A stretch of 34,024 bases of DNA from positions 1-34,024 of the forward strand of contig WFYJ01000072.1 in NCBI GenBank assembly GCA_015490175.1. Direction: 5' to 3'. Source of the DNA: Saprospiraceae bacterium (GTDB taxonomy: Bacteria > Bacteroidota > Bacteroidia > Chitinophagales > Saprospiraceae). The notes below the pieces were generated by a model that ran no database searches, had not been told where the DNA came from, and saw nothing but the letters and a program-made list of their open reading frames with translations. Below, piece after piece: positions 15,601 to 22,279 of this stretch. Position 1 is the first letter of the stretch, and each line of letters opens with the position of its first letter. The translations under genes were made by a program, and so were the position numbers.

Positions 15601-18600
15601 CGGATCAGGTAGCCGTCGCTGCAGTCGCCTACGGTGACGTCTTCGGTAAACGTCAGCGCTGCGTCGCTGCAAGCATCGGCAGCCAGCACGTCGTCGGCGC
15701 CCAGAACGATGGGTGCCGCACAGGACACCTCGATGCTGTCGCCGTGTTGCAGCCCTTGCAGCGCCGGATGAATGGGCGTCAGCACGGGCGGCACGTCGTC
15801 CACCACCGTGATGAGCTGCTGGGCGCTGGTGCTGTGGCCGCAGTCGTCGGTGGCCGTCCAGGTGCGAATGATCTTTTCCGTGCAGGCATCCGAAACGACG
15901 ACTTCCTCCATCACTACCTCCACCTGATCGTCGCAGCCATCGGTGGCCTGCACGTCGGGCGGGGTCGGCACGTCGGTGCACGATACCGTCAGGTCGGCAG
16001 GTACCCCCGTCAGCACGGGAGCGGCTTCATCCACGCCACGCACTTCGACCTCTGCCGTAGCTGCGTTGCCGCAGGGGTCGGTGAGGGTCCAGCGCCAGCG
16101 TTGCCGCCACAGGAAACCATCGTCGGTGCAGTTGCCGGCCTCGTCGAGTACCAGCTCGACCTGCACGTCCACTGCGTCGGCGCAGTCGTCCCATCCCGAC
16201 ACGGCATCGGCGCCAAAATCGGGCACCTGATCACAGGGCACTTCGATGAGGCCTCCGCCTTGCGGCAAATCCTGCAACAGAGGATCTTCCCAGTGCACGG
16301 TGGGCGGCACGGTATCGAGCAAGGTCAGCTTCTGCAGGCCGATGCGGCTGTTGCCGCAATCGTCGGTAGCCACATAGGTGCGCAACACCAGGCGCGGGCA
16401 GCCGTCGTCGAGCACCTCGTCGGTCCAGGTGAGCTCGGGCGACAGGTCGCAGTCGTCGGCCACCTTGATGTTTTCGGTCACCTCAGTGCCGCAGTCCACC
16501 GTCAGGTCGGGGATGTTCAGGATGAACGGTGCGAGGTTGTCGCCGGTGGTGATGGTCTGCGTCCAGGTGGTCGCAAGGCCACACTGGTCGGTAGCCGTCC
16601 AGGTGCGCAGGATGGTGAGGCCGCCGGCGCAGCCTCCCGTGCCGCTGCCGCTGGTCGTCTCTTCGAAGGTGATGTCCACGGGGCCAAGGTTGTCGGTGGC
16701 CGTCAGCACGGGTGGATCAGCGATCTGCGGGTCGGTGCAACCCACCGTCTCGTCGGGCGGCAGTTGGTCGAACTGGGGCGGCTCGGCATCGTACAGTCCG
16801 GCATCGAACGCGTAGGTGCCGCCCCCGCCCGCCACAAAGGCGCCCGTGCGGCCCGTGGCGGGATCGGCATCGCTGTCGAGGGCGTCGTTGCCCGCGTTTT
16901 GAGGCGAAAAGGCCAGCCCGGTGGGGGAGGCCGGTGCCGAGAACGTCACCTCGTAAGTGCCGGCGGGCAAATCGACGAAATGATAGTTGCCGGCAGCATC
17001 GGTGGTGCCCGACAGGCTCAGGTCGGTGCCGTCGAGCGCCGTCCCGACGAGGGTGACGGGCACCCCGGGCAGGCCATCTTCGCCCGTATCTTGCAGGCCG
17101 TCGGCATCGCAATCGAGCCAGACACGGCCCATCACCTGTGCATAGGGCAACACATAGCCGGCGTCCATATGCTCGAGGTCGCCGGCCACCGGATCGAAGT
17201 CGAAAAGGGAAGTCTGCTGCGTCTGCGGATCGATGTCGCTGTCCAGCGCATCGTCGCCGGCATCGGGGATGGTGGCCTCGTAGTCGGCAATGCCGGCGGC
17301 GTTGGTGCTCACGTCGAAGGCGAGGTAATAGGTACCCGCCAGCACGCCCTCGAACAGGTACGCGCCGCTGGCATCGGTCATGGCCGTGCCCACGAGGTCG
17401 TGGCTTTCGCCAAAAAGGCGCACCGTCACGCCCCGGATGCCCGGCTCACCGGCATCCTGCAGGCCGTCCTGGTCGTTGTCCTGCCACACGCGCCCCCTCA
17501 CGGCTGCCGTCGGCTCCACGAGCCCTGCATCCAGATCGAGGTCTCCGTCGAGGGGATCGAAGATCACCAGAGCGGTATTTCCCGTAAGGGGATCCACGTC
17601 GCTGTCCAGGGCGTCGTCGCCGGCATCCTGTGGCGCAAACTGGTAATTGGGCACGCCGGCCGTATTGGTCGAGGGGTCGAAATGGAGGTAGTAGCTACCC
17701 AGCAACACGCCCTCGAAGAAGTAGTTGCCCAAGGCATCGGTGAGCACCGACGCCAGCAGGGTGCCGTCGGCGTCGAACAACTGCACCGTCACGCCTGCCA
17801 CGCCGGCCTCGCCTGCGTCCTGCAAGCCGTTGCCATTGGCATCGGCCCAGGCGCGACCGCCGATTCCCGCCGCCGGCTCCACGAGGCCGGCGTCCAGATC
17901 CAGGTCTCCGTCGAGCGGATCGAAGGCCACGAGGGCGGTATTTCCCGTAAGGGGATCCACATCGCTGTCCAGCGCATCGTCGCCGGCATCCTGCGGCGCG
18001 AATTGATAGTTGGGCACGCCGGCAGCGTTGGTCGAGGGGTCGAAGGCGAGGTAGTACTGCCCGGCAGGCAGCTCGTCGAAGGCATAGGTGCCGTCGGCAG
18101 CCGAAGTGACCGTGGCCAGCAGGTTGTCGTCGGCATCGTAGAGGCGCACGGTCACGCCGGCCACCCCGCCCTCGCCGGCATCCTGCAGGCCGTCGCCGTC
18201 GGTATCGGCCCAGACGGTGCCCGTGATTGTGCCTTTCGGCAAATAGAACCCGGCATCCACGTCCAGATCGCCCTCGGACGGATCGAAGCTGAAGTCCGGC
18301 GTGCGGCCCGTATCGGGATCGACATCGGAATCGTTGGCTCCGTTGCCCTGCCCCATCGGCGAAAAGACCAGTCCGGCGAGCCCTGCACTGTTGCCGGCGG
18401 GATCGAACGCGAGGTAGTAGGTTCCTGCCTCGACGTTGGGGAAGAAATAGGTGCCATCGGCCTGGCTGGCGAGCTGGGCCACGAGGGTGCCATCGGCGCG
18501 ATACAAGCCGATCTGCACGCCGCCCAGGCCTCCTTCGCCCGGGTCCTGGATGCCGTCACCATCGTCATCGAGCCAGACAAAGCCGCCGATGCCGGCAATG

Positions 18601-20930
18601 GGGTTGGCATTGTCGGATCCGAAGCCGAAGTCGAGGTCGTAATCCACGAATCCGGCACCGTCCGGGGTGAACGCAATGAACGGCATGGCCGCAAAGGCGC
18701 CGCCGGCCTGCAAGCCGGCAGGCAGGGCGTCGGAGTCGTTCTTGTCGGGATGGGGCGCCATGCCGGTATTGGCCTGCGTGATGTAGAACGCTCCGTTGAG
18801 CAAGCCCGTAGCCGGATCGAACTGGCCGCCCGTGCCGGCCACGAGGTAGTATTCGTTTTGCGAAAGCGAATCGAACAGGAAGCTGTAGCGCCCGAGGGCG
18901 TCGGTCTGTGTGGTGGCCAGCACATTGCCGGCGGCGTCGTAAAGCGCGACGTTGACGCCTTCCAACGGCGGCTCGCACGGATCCTGTACGCCGTCGTTGT
19001 TCAGGTCGCGCCACACGGTGCCGCCGGCCGCCACGGGCGGCGTGCCCGTGAGCAGCTCCTCGATGGCGCCCAGGCCATTGGCTTTGGAAAAGGTCGAAAT
19101 GGTCGAGGTGGAGCTGCGATAGAGCACGTATCCGGGCAGTTGCACCTCGCCGGTCAGGTTGTCCATCCAGTTGACGCCGCCCGAGTTGAAGAGCGTGCTG
19201 TAGGGGTCGAGGGCCGTCGTGGCCACCTTGCCGGCTCCGGGCCAGAAGGCCAGGTCGCCCTGGGCCGTCTCGGCATGCGGCGGCGTGGGGATGTTGTCGG
19301 CAGGGCCTTTGAAGATGTCCTCGAAGTAGTATTCGCCACCGCCCGGCCCCTGGCCGTTGTCGGCGCCACCCGTGGTGATGTCGCCGGCGGTGCCGTTGTT
19401 TTCGAGTACCCACTCGCCATCCTGATAGTCGAGCCGCAGCAGGTCGCCGCCGGAGATGTTGGACATGAGGGGCGAGGTGCCCACAGGAGGCCAGTTTTTA
19501 TTGCCCAACTGGTGGCCGGCCCGATCCATGAAGCCGAGCAGCATCGAGCCGTCCACGTCGAAAGCGATGTCGGACAATACCGGCTGGGGATAGACGTAGG
19601 TGGCGCCGGCATCGCAGGTGGGAGGCGTGGTGTCGGACCAAGGGTACCATCCCGGAAAGTTTTCGCAATTGTTGGCATTGGCGGCATAGCCCTTGGGATA
19701 GCTCAGGTCGAACCGCACCACTTGCTCGAAGGTGCCATTTGCCGAAAGGCGAAAAACAATGGCTTCCAGATCGGCGGTGTCCTGGCTTATGGCTGCATCG
19801 CACACGCCACCGACGTACACCTGACCGCGCCAGACCTTCACGGCAAAGGGTCGGAAGGTGCCGCCCGAGCAGTCGGCATCGGGCAGCGTCCAGGCCGTAA
19901 GGTCGGCCTCGGTGGGCGGAGTGGCCGGATCGCCGTCGCTGTCGGGATGAAGGCTGTAGAGCTTGCCGTCGTAGAGGTTGACCAGCCAGAGCAAGCCCGT
20001 GGCGGGGTCGTAGTCGAGACCGCCCAGCCCCTGTTTGCCCACGGCACCATAGGCTTCCGGATCGTTGCTCGGCCCATCGAGCGTGAGGGGCAGGCCACGG
20101 CCGCTGTTCGAGGGCAAGGTGCCGCAAGCGATGCCCAGGGCCTCGAGATCTGCGAGCGGCTGCGTGACGGGATTGGCCGGATCGCCCAGATCGATGCGGT
20201 AGATGCCCCCCAGACCGAGCGGACCCAAGCCCACGTGGCGCTTCACGAATGCCGAAGTGTAGAGCTGATGGCCGTTGCGGTCCCAAGCCAGGCCGTAGCA
20301 GGCGCCGATCTCGCCCGCTGCGGCGATGTGGTCGGGTGGCACGCTGTTGCCCGTCGAGGTCCAGTTGAACAGCACGAGCACGTCCATGTCGCGGGCTTCG
20401 GAGTTTTGCGGCAGCGGGTCGCCATTGACGAAGCAGGTGGCGGCCAGATCCGGATCGGGTTCGGCATAGTCGTCGGGATGCGTGAAGGCCGCATTGGCAT
20501 CGCAGCTCGGAGCGGTCACCGTTTGCACAGCCCCGCCATGGTCGGCCCCGGCCGGAGCATCAATATAACCCAGCCCTGGCGGCGGTGAAAACTCGAGGCG
20601 GTAGGCCGCGCCGTCCGTCAATCCGCTGAAGAAGTACCGGCCCAGACCGTCCGTCGTGGTCGAATCGAGCAGCACGCTCGCCCCGTCGGCATCACAACCG
20701 AACAGATACACCCTGACATCGGGCAGAGGCGAGACCTGGTCGTCGAGGCCATTGTAGTTGAAATCGCCAAAGACCTTGCCTCCGATCACACCCGGCCCAC
20801 CCGGACACGGAGCCGGCGTCATCTGCCAGCCTTCTTCGTATGCATACTCGGAAGTGAATGCAAAAGCGGTCCATAGCCAGACGAATACTGCCAGCAGTAC
20901 CGGCAACAGGGGTAGTTTTCTCATGGTCAT
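12690..20930 (-). CDS. giant modular adhesin: SdrD-B, HYR-like and SprB-like repeats, T9SS type B sorting domain
   Basis: 2746 residues from ATG 20930 (alternative 20924); both open a signal peptide (MRKLPLLPVLLAVFVWLWTA). By rough residue position: one SdrD B-like/Cna-B module (50-125); a long beta-rich domain (145-615); six tandem SdrD B-like modules (635-1380) starting G-x-V/A-W-x-D-x-(D/N)-x-DG-x-QD; six Cys-paired HYR-like repeats (1380-1900) marked by WTATDDCGNS; SprB-like repeats (1900-2290) marked by LPAG(A/D)Y and VTD..TGC; a VLANDS Ig/cadherin-like module (2560-2660); and the CHU_C/gliding-motility C-terminal domain (2660-2746: GFSPNGDGINDYF, IFNRWGEEVF, W, GTYFYLLEY). That ending directs export through T9SS to the cell surface. 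Many D-x-D-x-DG loops suggest Ca2+ binding. Function as adhesin or gliding component is inferred from architecture. The antisense strand carries an accidental open frame of almost 2000 codons. Confidence 0.93.
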   Translation of the reverse strand: MTMRKLPLLPVLLAVFVWLWTAFAFTSEYAYEEGWQMTPAPCPGGPGVIGGKVFGDFNYNGLDDQVSPLPDVRVYLFGCDADGASVLLDSTTTDGLGRYFFSGLTDGAAYRLEFSPPPGLGYIDAPAGADHGGAVQTVTAPSCDANAAFTHPDDYAEPDPDLAATCFVNGDPLPQNSEARDMDVLVLFNWTSTGNSVPPDHIAAAGEIGACYGLAWDRNGHQLYTSAFVKRHVGLGPLGLGGIYRIDLGDPANPVTQPLADLEALGIACGTLPSNSGRGLPLTLDGPSNDPEAYGAVGKQGLGGLDYDPATGLLWLVNLYDGKLYSLHPDSDGDPATPPTEADLTAWTLPDADCSGGTFRPFAVKVWRGQVYVGGVCDAAISQDTADLEAIVFRLSANGTFEQVVRFDLSYPKGYAANANNCENFPGWYPWSDTTPPTCDAGATYVYPQPVLSDIAFDVDGSMLLGFMDRAGHQLGNKNWPPVGTSPLMSNISGGDLLRLDYQDGEWVLENNGTAGDITTGGADNGQGPGGGEYYFEDIFKGPADNIPTPPHAETAQGDLAFWPGAGKVATTALDPYSTLFNSGGVNWMDNLTGEVQLPGYVLYRSSTSTISTFSKANGLGAIEELLTGTPPVAAGGTVWRDLNNDGVQDPCEPPLEGVNVALYDAAGNVLATTQTDALGRYSFLFDSLSQNEYYLVAGTGGQFDPATGLLNGAFYITQANTGMAPHPDKNDSDALPAGLQAGGAFAAMPFIAFTPDGAGFVDYDLDFGFGSDNANPIAGIGGFVWLDDDGDGIQDPGEGGLGGVQIGLYRADGTLVAQLASQADGTYFFPNVEAGTYYLAFDPAGNSAGLAGLVFSPMGQGNGANDSDVDPDTGRTPDFSFDPSEGDLDVDAGFYLPKGTITGTVWADTDGDGLQDAGEGGVAGVTVRLYDADDNLLATVTSAADGTYAFDELPAGQYYLAFDPSTNAAGVPNYQFAPQDAGDDALDSDVDPLTGNTALVAFDPLDGDLDLDAGLVEPAAGIGGRAWADANGNGLQDAGEAGVAGVTVQLFDADGTLLASVLTDALGNYFFEGVLLGSYYLHFDPSTNTAGVPNYQFAPQDAGDDALDSDVDPLTGNTALVIFDPLDGDLDLDAGLVEPTAAVRGRVWQDNDQDGLQDAGEPGIRGVTVRLFGESHDLVGTAMTDASGAYLFEGVLAGTYYLAFDVSTNAAGIADYEATIPDAGDDALDSDIDPQTQQTSLFDFDPVAGDLEHMDAGYVLPYAQVMGRVWLDCDADGLQDTGEDGLPGVPVTLVGTALDGTDLSLSGTTDAAGNYHFVDLPAGTYEVTFSAPASPTGLAFSPQNAGNDALDSDADPATGRTGAFVAGGGGTYAFDAGLYDAEPPQFDQLPPDETVGCTDPQIADPPVLTATDNLGPVDITFEETTSGSGTGGCAGGLTILRTWTATDQCGLATTWTQTITTGDNLAPFILNIPDLTVDCGTEVTENIKVADDCDLSPELTWTDEVLDDGCPRLVLRTYVATDDCGNSRIGLQKLTLLDTVPPTVHWEDPLLQDLPQGGGLIEVPCDQVPDFGADAVSGWDDCADAVDVQVELVLDEAGNCTDDGFLWRQRWRWTLTDPCGNAATAEVEVRGVDEAAPVLTGVPADLTVSCTDVPTPPDVQATDGCDDQVEVVMEEVVVSDACTEKIIRTWTATDDCGHSTSAQQLITVVDDVPPVLTPIHPALQGLQHGDSIEVSCAAPIVLGADDVLAADACSDAALTFTEDVTVGDCSDGYLIRLRCCWTATDACGNTSEFCIVVRVVDDEAPALEAAPPDTSILLWAGEQVPPPAGLSANDACDSAPEVVFVEDTTFLANGCDYVLTRTWTATDDCGNSTQVQQHIEVDDLCACPDTLLQLVEIKAASCGQSDGQATFALALPEEALSLSWLPAFGTWNDGVLSGLPAGDYVLIATLPWLDDCHQKIEFSVPQTGCTDTLLWSLEAGASALVCLDDAGLLDFEGAILSAAFCDSGDNETVLVSDLSGTCFALAANADFAGMETLCVVHCFAQGCDTTIVQVQVTAPAVDCGMLQLEAQLQHPGCSNDDGTISVAAANLIGPAQWLWSPAVADGPEAQHLPAGAYGVTVVDQATGCMASATFVLEAPPHTAIAPDALELKDVSCPDGTDGRIALAGGLQAEVWREGQWLGLTPLEGLPAGDYLLLPADAVCADSLWVTLAAPEPWSVEVAVQPETCTGNDGSISLMVSGATGPLSFDWEPGLSTSNSVSGVSAATVFSATITDGAGCVRVLDSLSVPLDCPLTDPCPDDPIASAFLAATTTDCAAGAELCVPLPESGGPNDAWLLDGQPVPGMQEGCAFDTSLAFSLASAVHTGSGPWLLEGWQIQGMTVSGQFATIEELVQYIQAADPSGGWVWHASEAIFEGHRSPSGVSALALTHLPTMTVLVIEPNVRLSANAVRLVVEPGVHQLVWQSAASGCSDTLQVEVVCAETEWISDTLDVDEATVFCPEFQLAGPVVQFDITRLEGNHTARTPLEAYCQQVRGLSPGTDHYLLVARDAWGGTDSTHYLVHVRSDKRPVPVAQADADTVRPGRRVELEVLANDSWTDPLVSLTVLPPETELKGSAHAAGNVVAYAVPEAWCGTERLRYELCDANGCDTAEVTIVVYCPEPQPYTGFSPNGDGINDYFVIEGIEWWPHHSLSIFNRWGEEVFHASPYHNDWDGTFKNLDLPDGTYFYLLEYGDGKVLSGYVQLRR
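12919..12932 (+). repeat. mini-hairpin motif, pentaloop variant TTTGGC-GAAAA-GCC
   Basis: Falls on the codons for FSPNG of the CHU_C domain, so protein constraint may explain it. Listed as a doubtful member. Confidence 0.25.
13585..13597 (+). repeat. mini-hairpin motif, TTTGCC-GAAA-GGC
   Basis: Exact 13-mer, antisense within the adhesin gene, in a region coding for a non-repeated part of the protein. Confidence 0.55.
15430..15442 (+). repeat. mini-hairpin motif, TTTGCC-GAAA-GGC
   Basis: Exact 13-mer, antisense within the HYR-like part of the adhesin gene (codons for LSAND). Confidence 0.55.
17402..17414 (-). repeat. mini-hairpin motif, TTTGGC-GAAA-GCC
   Basis: Exact 13-mer in the sense orientation of the adhesin gene, extended to TTTTTGGC (to 17416). 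It encodes LFGES, and the corresponding positions of sister SdrD modules do not carry it. Confidence 0.55.
17578..17590 (+). repeat. mini-hairpin motif, TTTCCC-GTAA-GGG
   Basis: GTAA loop with a CCC/GGG stem, inside the first copy of the 363-bp repeat. It recurs at 17941-17953 by duplication, so the two count as one event. Confidence 0.4.
17941..17953 (+). repeat. mini-hairpin motif, TTTCCC-GTAA-GGG (duplicate)
   Basis: Second copy, in the neighbouring 363-bp module. It is kept unchanged although adjacent codons have diverged. Confidence 0.4.
18231..18243 (-). repeat. mini-hairpin motif, TTTGCC-GAAA-GGC
   Basis: Exact 13-mer in sense orientation at the linker between two SdrD modules (codons for LPKG). 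Confidence 0.55.
18856..18867 (+). repeat. mini-hairpin motif, TTTTGC-GAAA-GC
   Basis: Antisense within the first of the tandem SdrD modules (codons for LSQN). The flanks TTCG/CGAA extend the dyad symmetry. Confidence 0.5.
19738..19750 (+). repeat. mini-hairpin motif, TTTGCC-GAAA-GGC
   Basis: Exact 13-mer, antisense in the propeller-like region of the adhesin gene (codons for RLSAN). Confidence 0.55.
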
Positions 20931-21215
20931 CAGATTACGGGCAGTGTTCGGAATTGCCCCGAAGGGCCTTGCAATGGGGGGCAAATGCATTACAGTTGCC
21001 ACATGCCGAAACGTTGTGCTTCCGACAGGAGCACACAGCATTCTTGCATGTGGACATACCGGCTAATGGGAAGAGGGGGGATTGTCAGGGGCATCGTTTC
21101 GTGCAGACACACGAATACCGTTGCATGGATTGCATGCAAAAACTGTGACAAGCTGAGAAAAACGGAATTTCAACAATTGATATTCAGGAAAAGACGCTGT
21201 ATCCCATGGTACAAA
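20931..21215. other. intergenic region upstream of the adhesin gene
   Basis: 285 bp without a credible gene. A stem GCCC-CGAA-GGGC flanked by ATTG/CAAT lies near 20953-20976, in what should be the adhesin leader. No TAnnTTTG box was found on the minus strand, so the adhesin promoter is not identified. Confidence 0.5.
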
Positions 21216-21250
21216 CAAAAAACCCGGGTGTCCATGCAGACTTACCCGGG
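21216..21250 (-). terminator. rho-independent terminator of the 32-residue ORF transcript
   Basis: CCCGGGT and ACCCGGG form a perfect 7-bp stem around a 14-base loop, followed on the minus strand by TTTTTTG. It is 144 bp beyond the 21394-21492 stop codon. Confidence 0.85.
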
Positions 21251-21252
21251 AC

Positions 21253-21300
21253 TTGCCAGAAGTCATCGCCACGAGTGGCGGGGGGGTATGCCTCTGGCAA
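21253..21300 (-). other. nested hairpin next to the terminator
   Basis: TTGCCAGA (21253-21260) and TCTGGCAA (21293-21300) form a perfect 8-bp outer stem, and CGCCA/TGGCG forms an inner stem. On the minus strand it directly precedes the terminator, so the transcript's 3' tail is highly structured. It could be an RNA element with its own function or an mRNA stabiliser. Confidence 0.55.
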
Positions 21301-21393
21301 TGTGCTTTGTTCGCGGAATTTACCCTCGGTCCTTGCTGTCCTGACCGCCGGCCGCCTCATGACGTTCAGAGACGGCGCCTCGCGGCGTACAGC

Positions 21394-21492
21394 TCAGAAC
21401 CTGCGGTTGGCGCGTTCGATGGCCATCTCGGTCAACCAGATGGTGCCCCCACCCAGCAAGACGGCTCCCATGGCCACATACAGAATCAACAT
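21394..21492 (-). CDS. 32-residue hydrophobic small protein, paralogue of 22081-22164
   Basis: The frame starts MLILYVAMGAVLLGGG and ends with a polar basic tail (IERANRRF). It is a single predicted membrane helix of about 20 residues with the charge on the tail side. It aligns with the small ORF 600 bp upstream on the same strand (MLI-x-Y-x-AM-x-A-x-L-x-GG), and both have CGCT directly before the ATG. It is bracketed by a perfect -7 box (21670-21677) and a strong terminator (21216-21250), so it sits on its own transcript of about 445 nt with a 5' leader of about 165 nt. I do not recognise the family. It might be a small membrane-complex subunit or a type I toxin-like peptide; both ideas are inference. 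Confidence 0.6.
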   Translation of the reverse strand: MLILYVAMGAVLLGGGTIWLTEMAIERANRRF

Positions 21493-22040
21493 AGCGTAAT
21501 CGGTTTTCAGTTGAAAAAAATGCGAACGGTAAATGGTCTCTTTCCGGATGTGTCGAGCACAACCGAATGTTCATGGGATGGAAAAAAACGGCACCACGGA
21601 ATGCGGGCCGCTATGTTCGATGGGATAATAATTCGGGCAGGCGCAAGAGATAGTCGTCCCTGTACGGGTCAAATATAAAACATCTCACTTATTAGAAAAA
21701 TGGCAATTTCCTTGCCAGAATTGCAACGCGCCCTCCTCTTTCCGGCTTTTTCTCCGGAAAAAGTCAAAAATCAGGCACTTCCAAACAGATGGGAAACACA
21801 CCCGCTCCTCCACTGAAAACGGCAATCAAGTCCTTTTCCCGTGAGGCAACGGATACGTTTCTACCCTGAAAGATGATTGGCGCACCTCCCCTCGCAGCCA
21901 TTCGCTTTTTTTCCGCACAGGCAGAAAAGGCACTGCTCCTGCCAGGCAGCAGAAACAGCAAAGCGAACGGACAACAATGGTTTGTGGGGTTTCGGAGCGT
22001 TTTTCGGGGCAGATTCGGGGAAGGCTATGCTCTATGGGAT
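21493..22040. other. intergenic region between the two small ORFs
   Basis: It contains the leader of the 32-residue ORF up to 21660 and its -7 box. Beyond it lie an inverted repeat TTTCCGG/CCGGAAA at about 21740-21758 and CTGCT/AGCAG arms near 21940, neither with a T tract. No convincing additional ORF is seen on either strand. Confidence 0.5.
21670..21677 (-). promoter_or_regulatory. -7 box upstream of the 32-residue ORF
   Basis: TATATTTG on the minus strand is a perfect TAnnTTTG. A TTG lies about 26 bp further upstream, slightly longer than the usual spacing. Confidence 0.5.
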
Positions 22041-22063
22041 AAAGAATGGCTGTTGGGACAGCC
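22041..22063 (-). terminator. probable weak terminator after the 27-residue ORF
   Basis: GGCTGT-CCCA-ACAGCC, a perfect 6-bp stem 17 bp after the stop codon, is followed on the minus strand by ATTCTTTAT. The T tract is interrupted. Confidence 0.45.
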
Positions 22064-22080
22064 GGGCTCGAAGCGAAACA

Positions 22081-22164
22081 TCAACGCCGAGCGGTCTGGT
22101 TGGTAGCGACCACGACCAGCCCTCCGATCAGGAAGGCCGTCATCGCCAGATAAACAATGAGCAT
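22081..22164 (-). CDS. 27-residue hydrophobic small protein, paralogue of 21394-21492
   Basis: The frame starts MLIVYLAMTAFLIGG and ends TNQTARR: one membrane helix and a short basic tail. Residues 1-15 match the other small ORF at ten positions (M1, L2, I3, Y5, A7, M8, A10, L12, G14, G15), and the DNA match extends into the bases before the ATG (CGCT). Several third codon positions differ while residues are kept, which argues for coding. It lies 115 bp after the sulfatase stop on the same strand, so it may be the last gene of that operon or have its own promoter. The function is unknown. Confidence 0.55.
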   Translation of the reverse strand: MLIVYLAMTAFLIGGLVVVATNQTARR

Positions 22165-22279
22165 AGCGGTCTTCGTTTTGTGAATGAACAAATCATGCGT
22201 TTGCGCCCGCCAATTTTGCAAAAAATCGGCAATTGACAAAAATCAATCCCGAAAATTTGGCCCCCACCCTTTTGAAAAT

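Larger units (their letters stand above)
17515..18140. repeat. tandem 363-bp SdrD module repeat
   Basis: Two consecutive modules of the adhesin gene are nearly identical over most of their length, with a period of 363 bp (121 residues). Shared protein stretches include PNYQFAPQDAGDDALDSDVD and DPLDGDLDLDAGLVEP. Such identity between neighbours implies recent duplication or gene conversion and makes copy-number change by recombination likely. Confidence 0.8.

Noticed and set aside
14595-20588. An open frame of 1997 codons on the plus strand
   Set aside because: It is fully antisense to the adhesin gene. Its product is a compositionally biased G/V/A/H/R-rich chain with no domain, while the minus frame has a signal peptide, known repeats and a sorting domain.
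21216-21660. tmRNA or RNase P RNA between the adhesin and the small ORFs
   Set aside because: No tRNA-like end, T-loop sequence, tag frame or RNase P core motif was found in this transcript.
21740-21763. TTTCCGG/CCGGAAA inverted repeat as a terminator
   Set aside because: No T tract follows on either strand.
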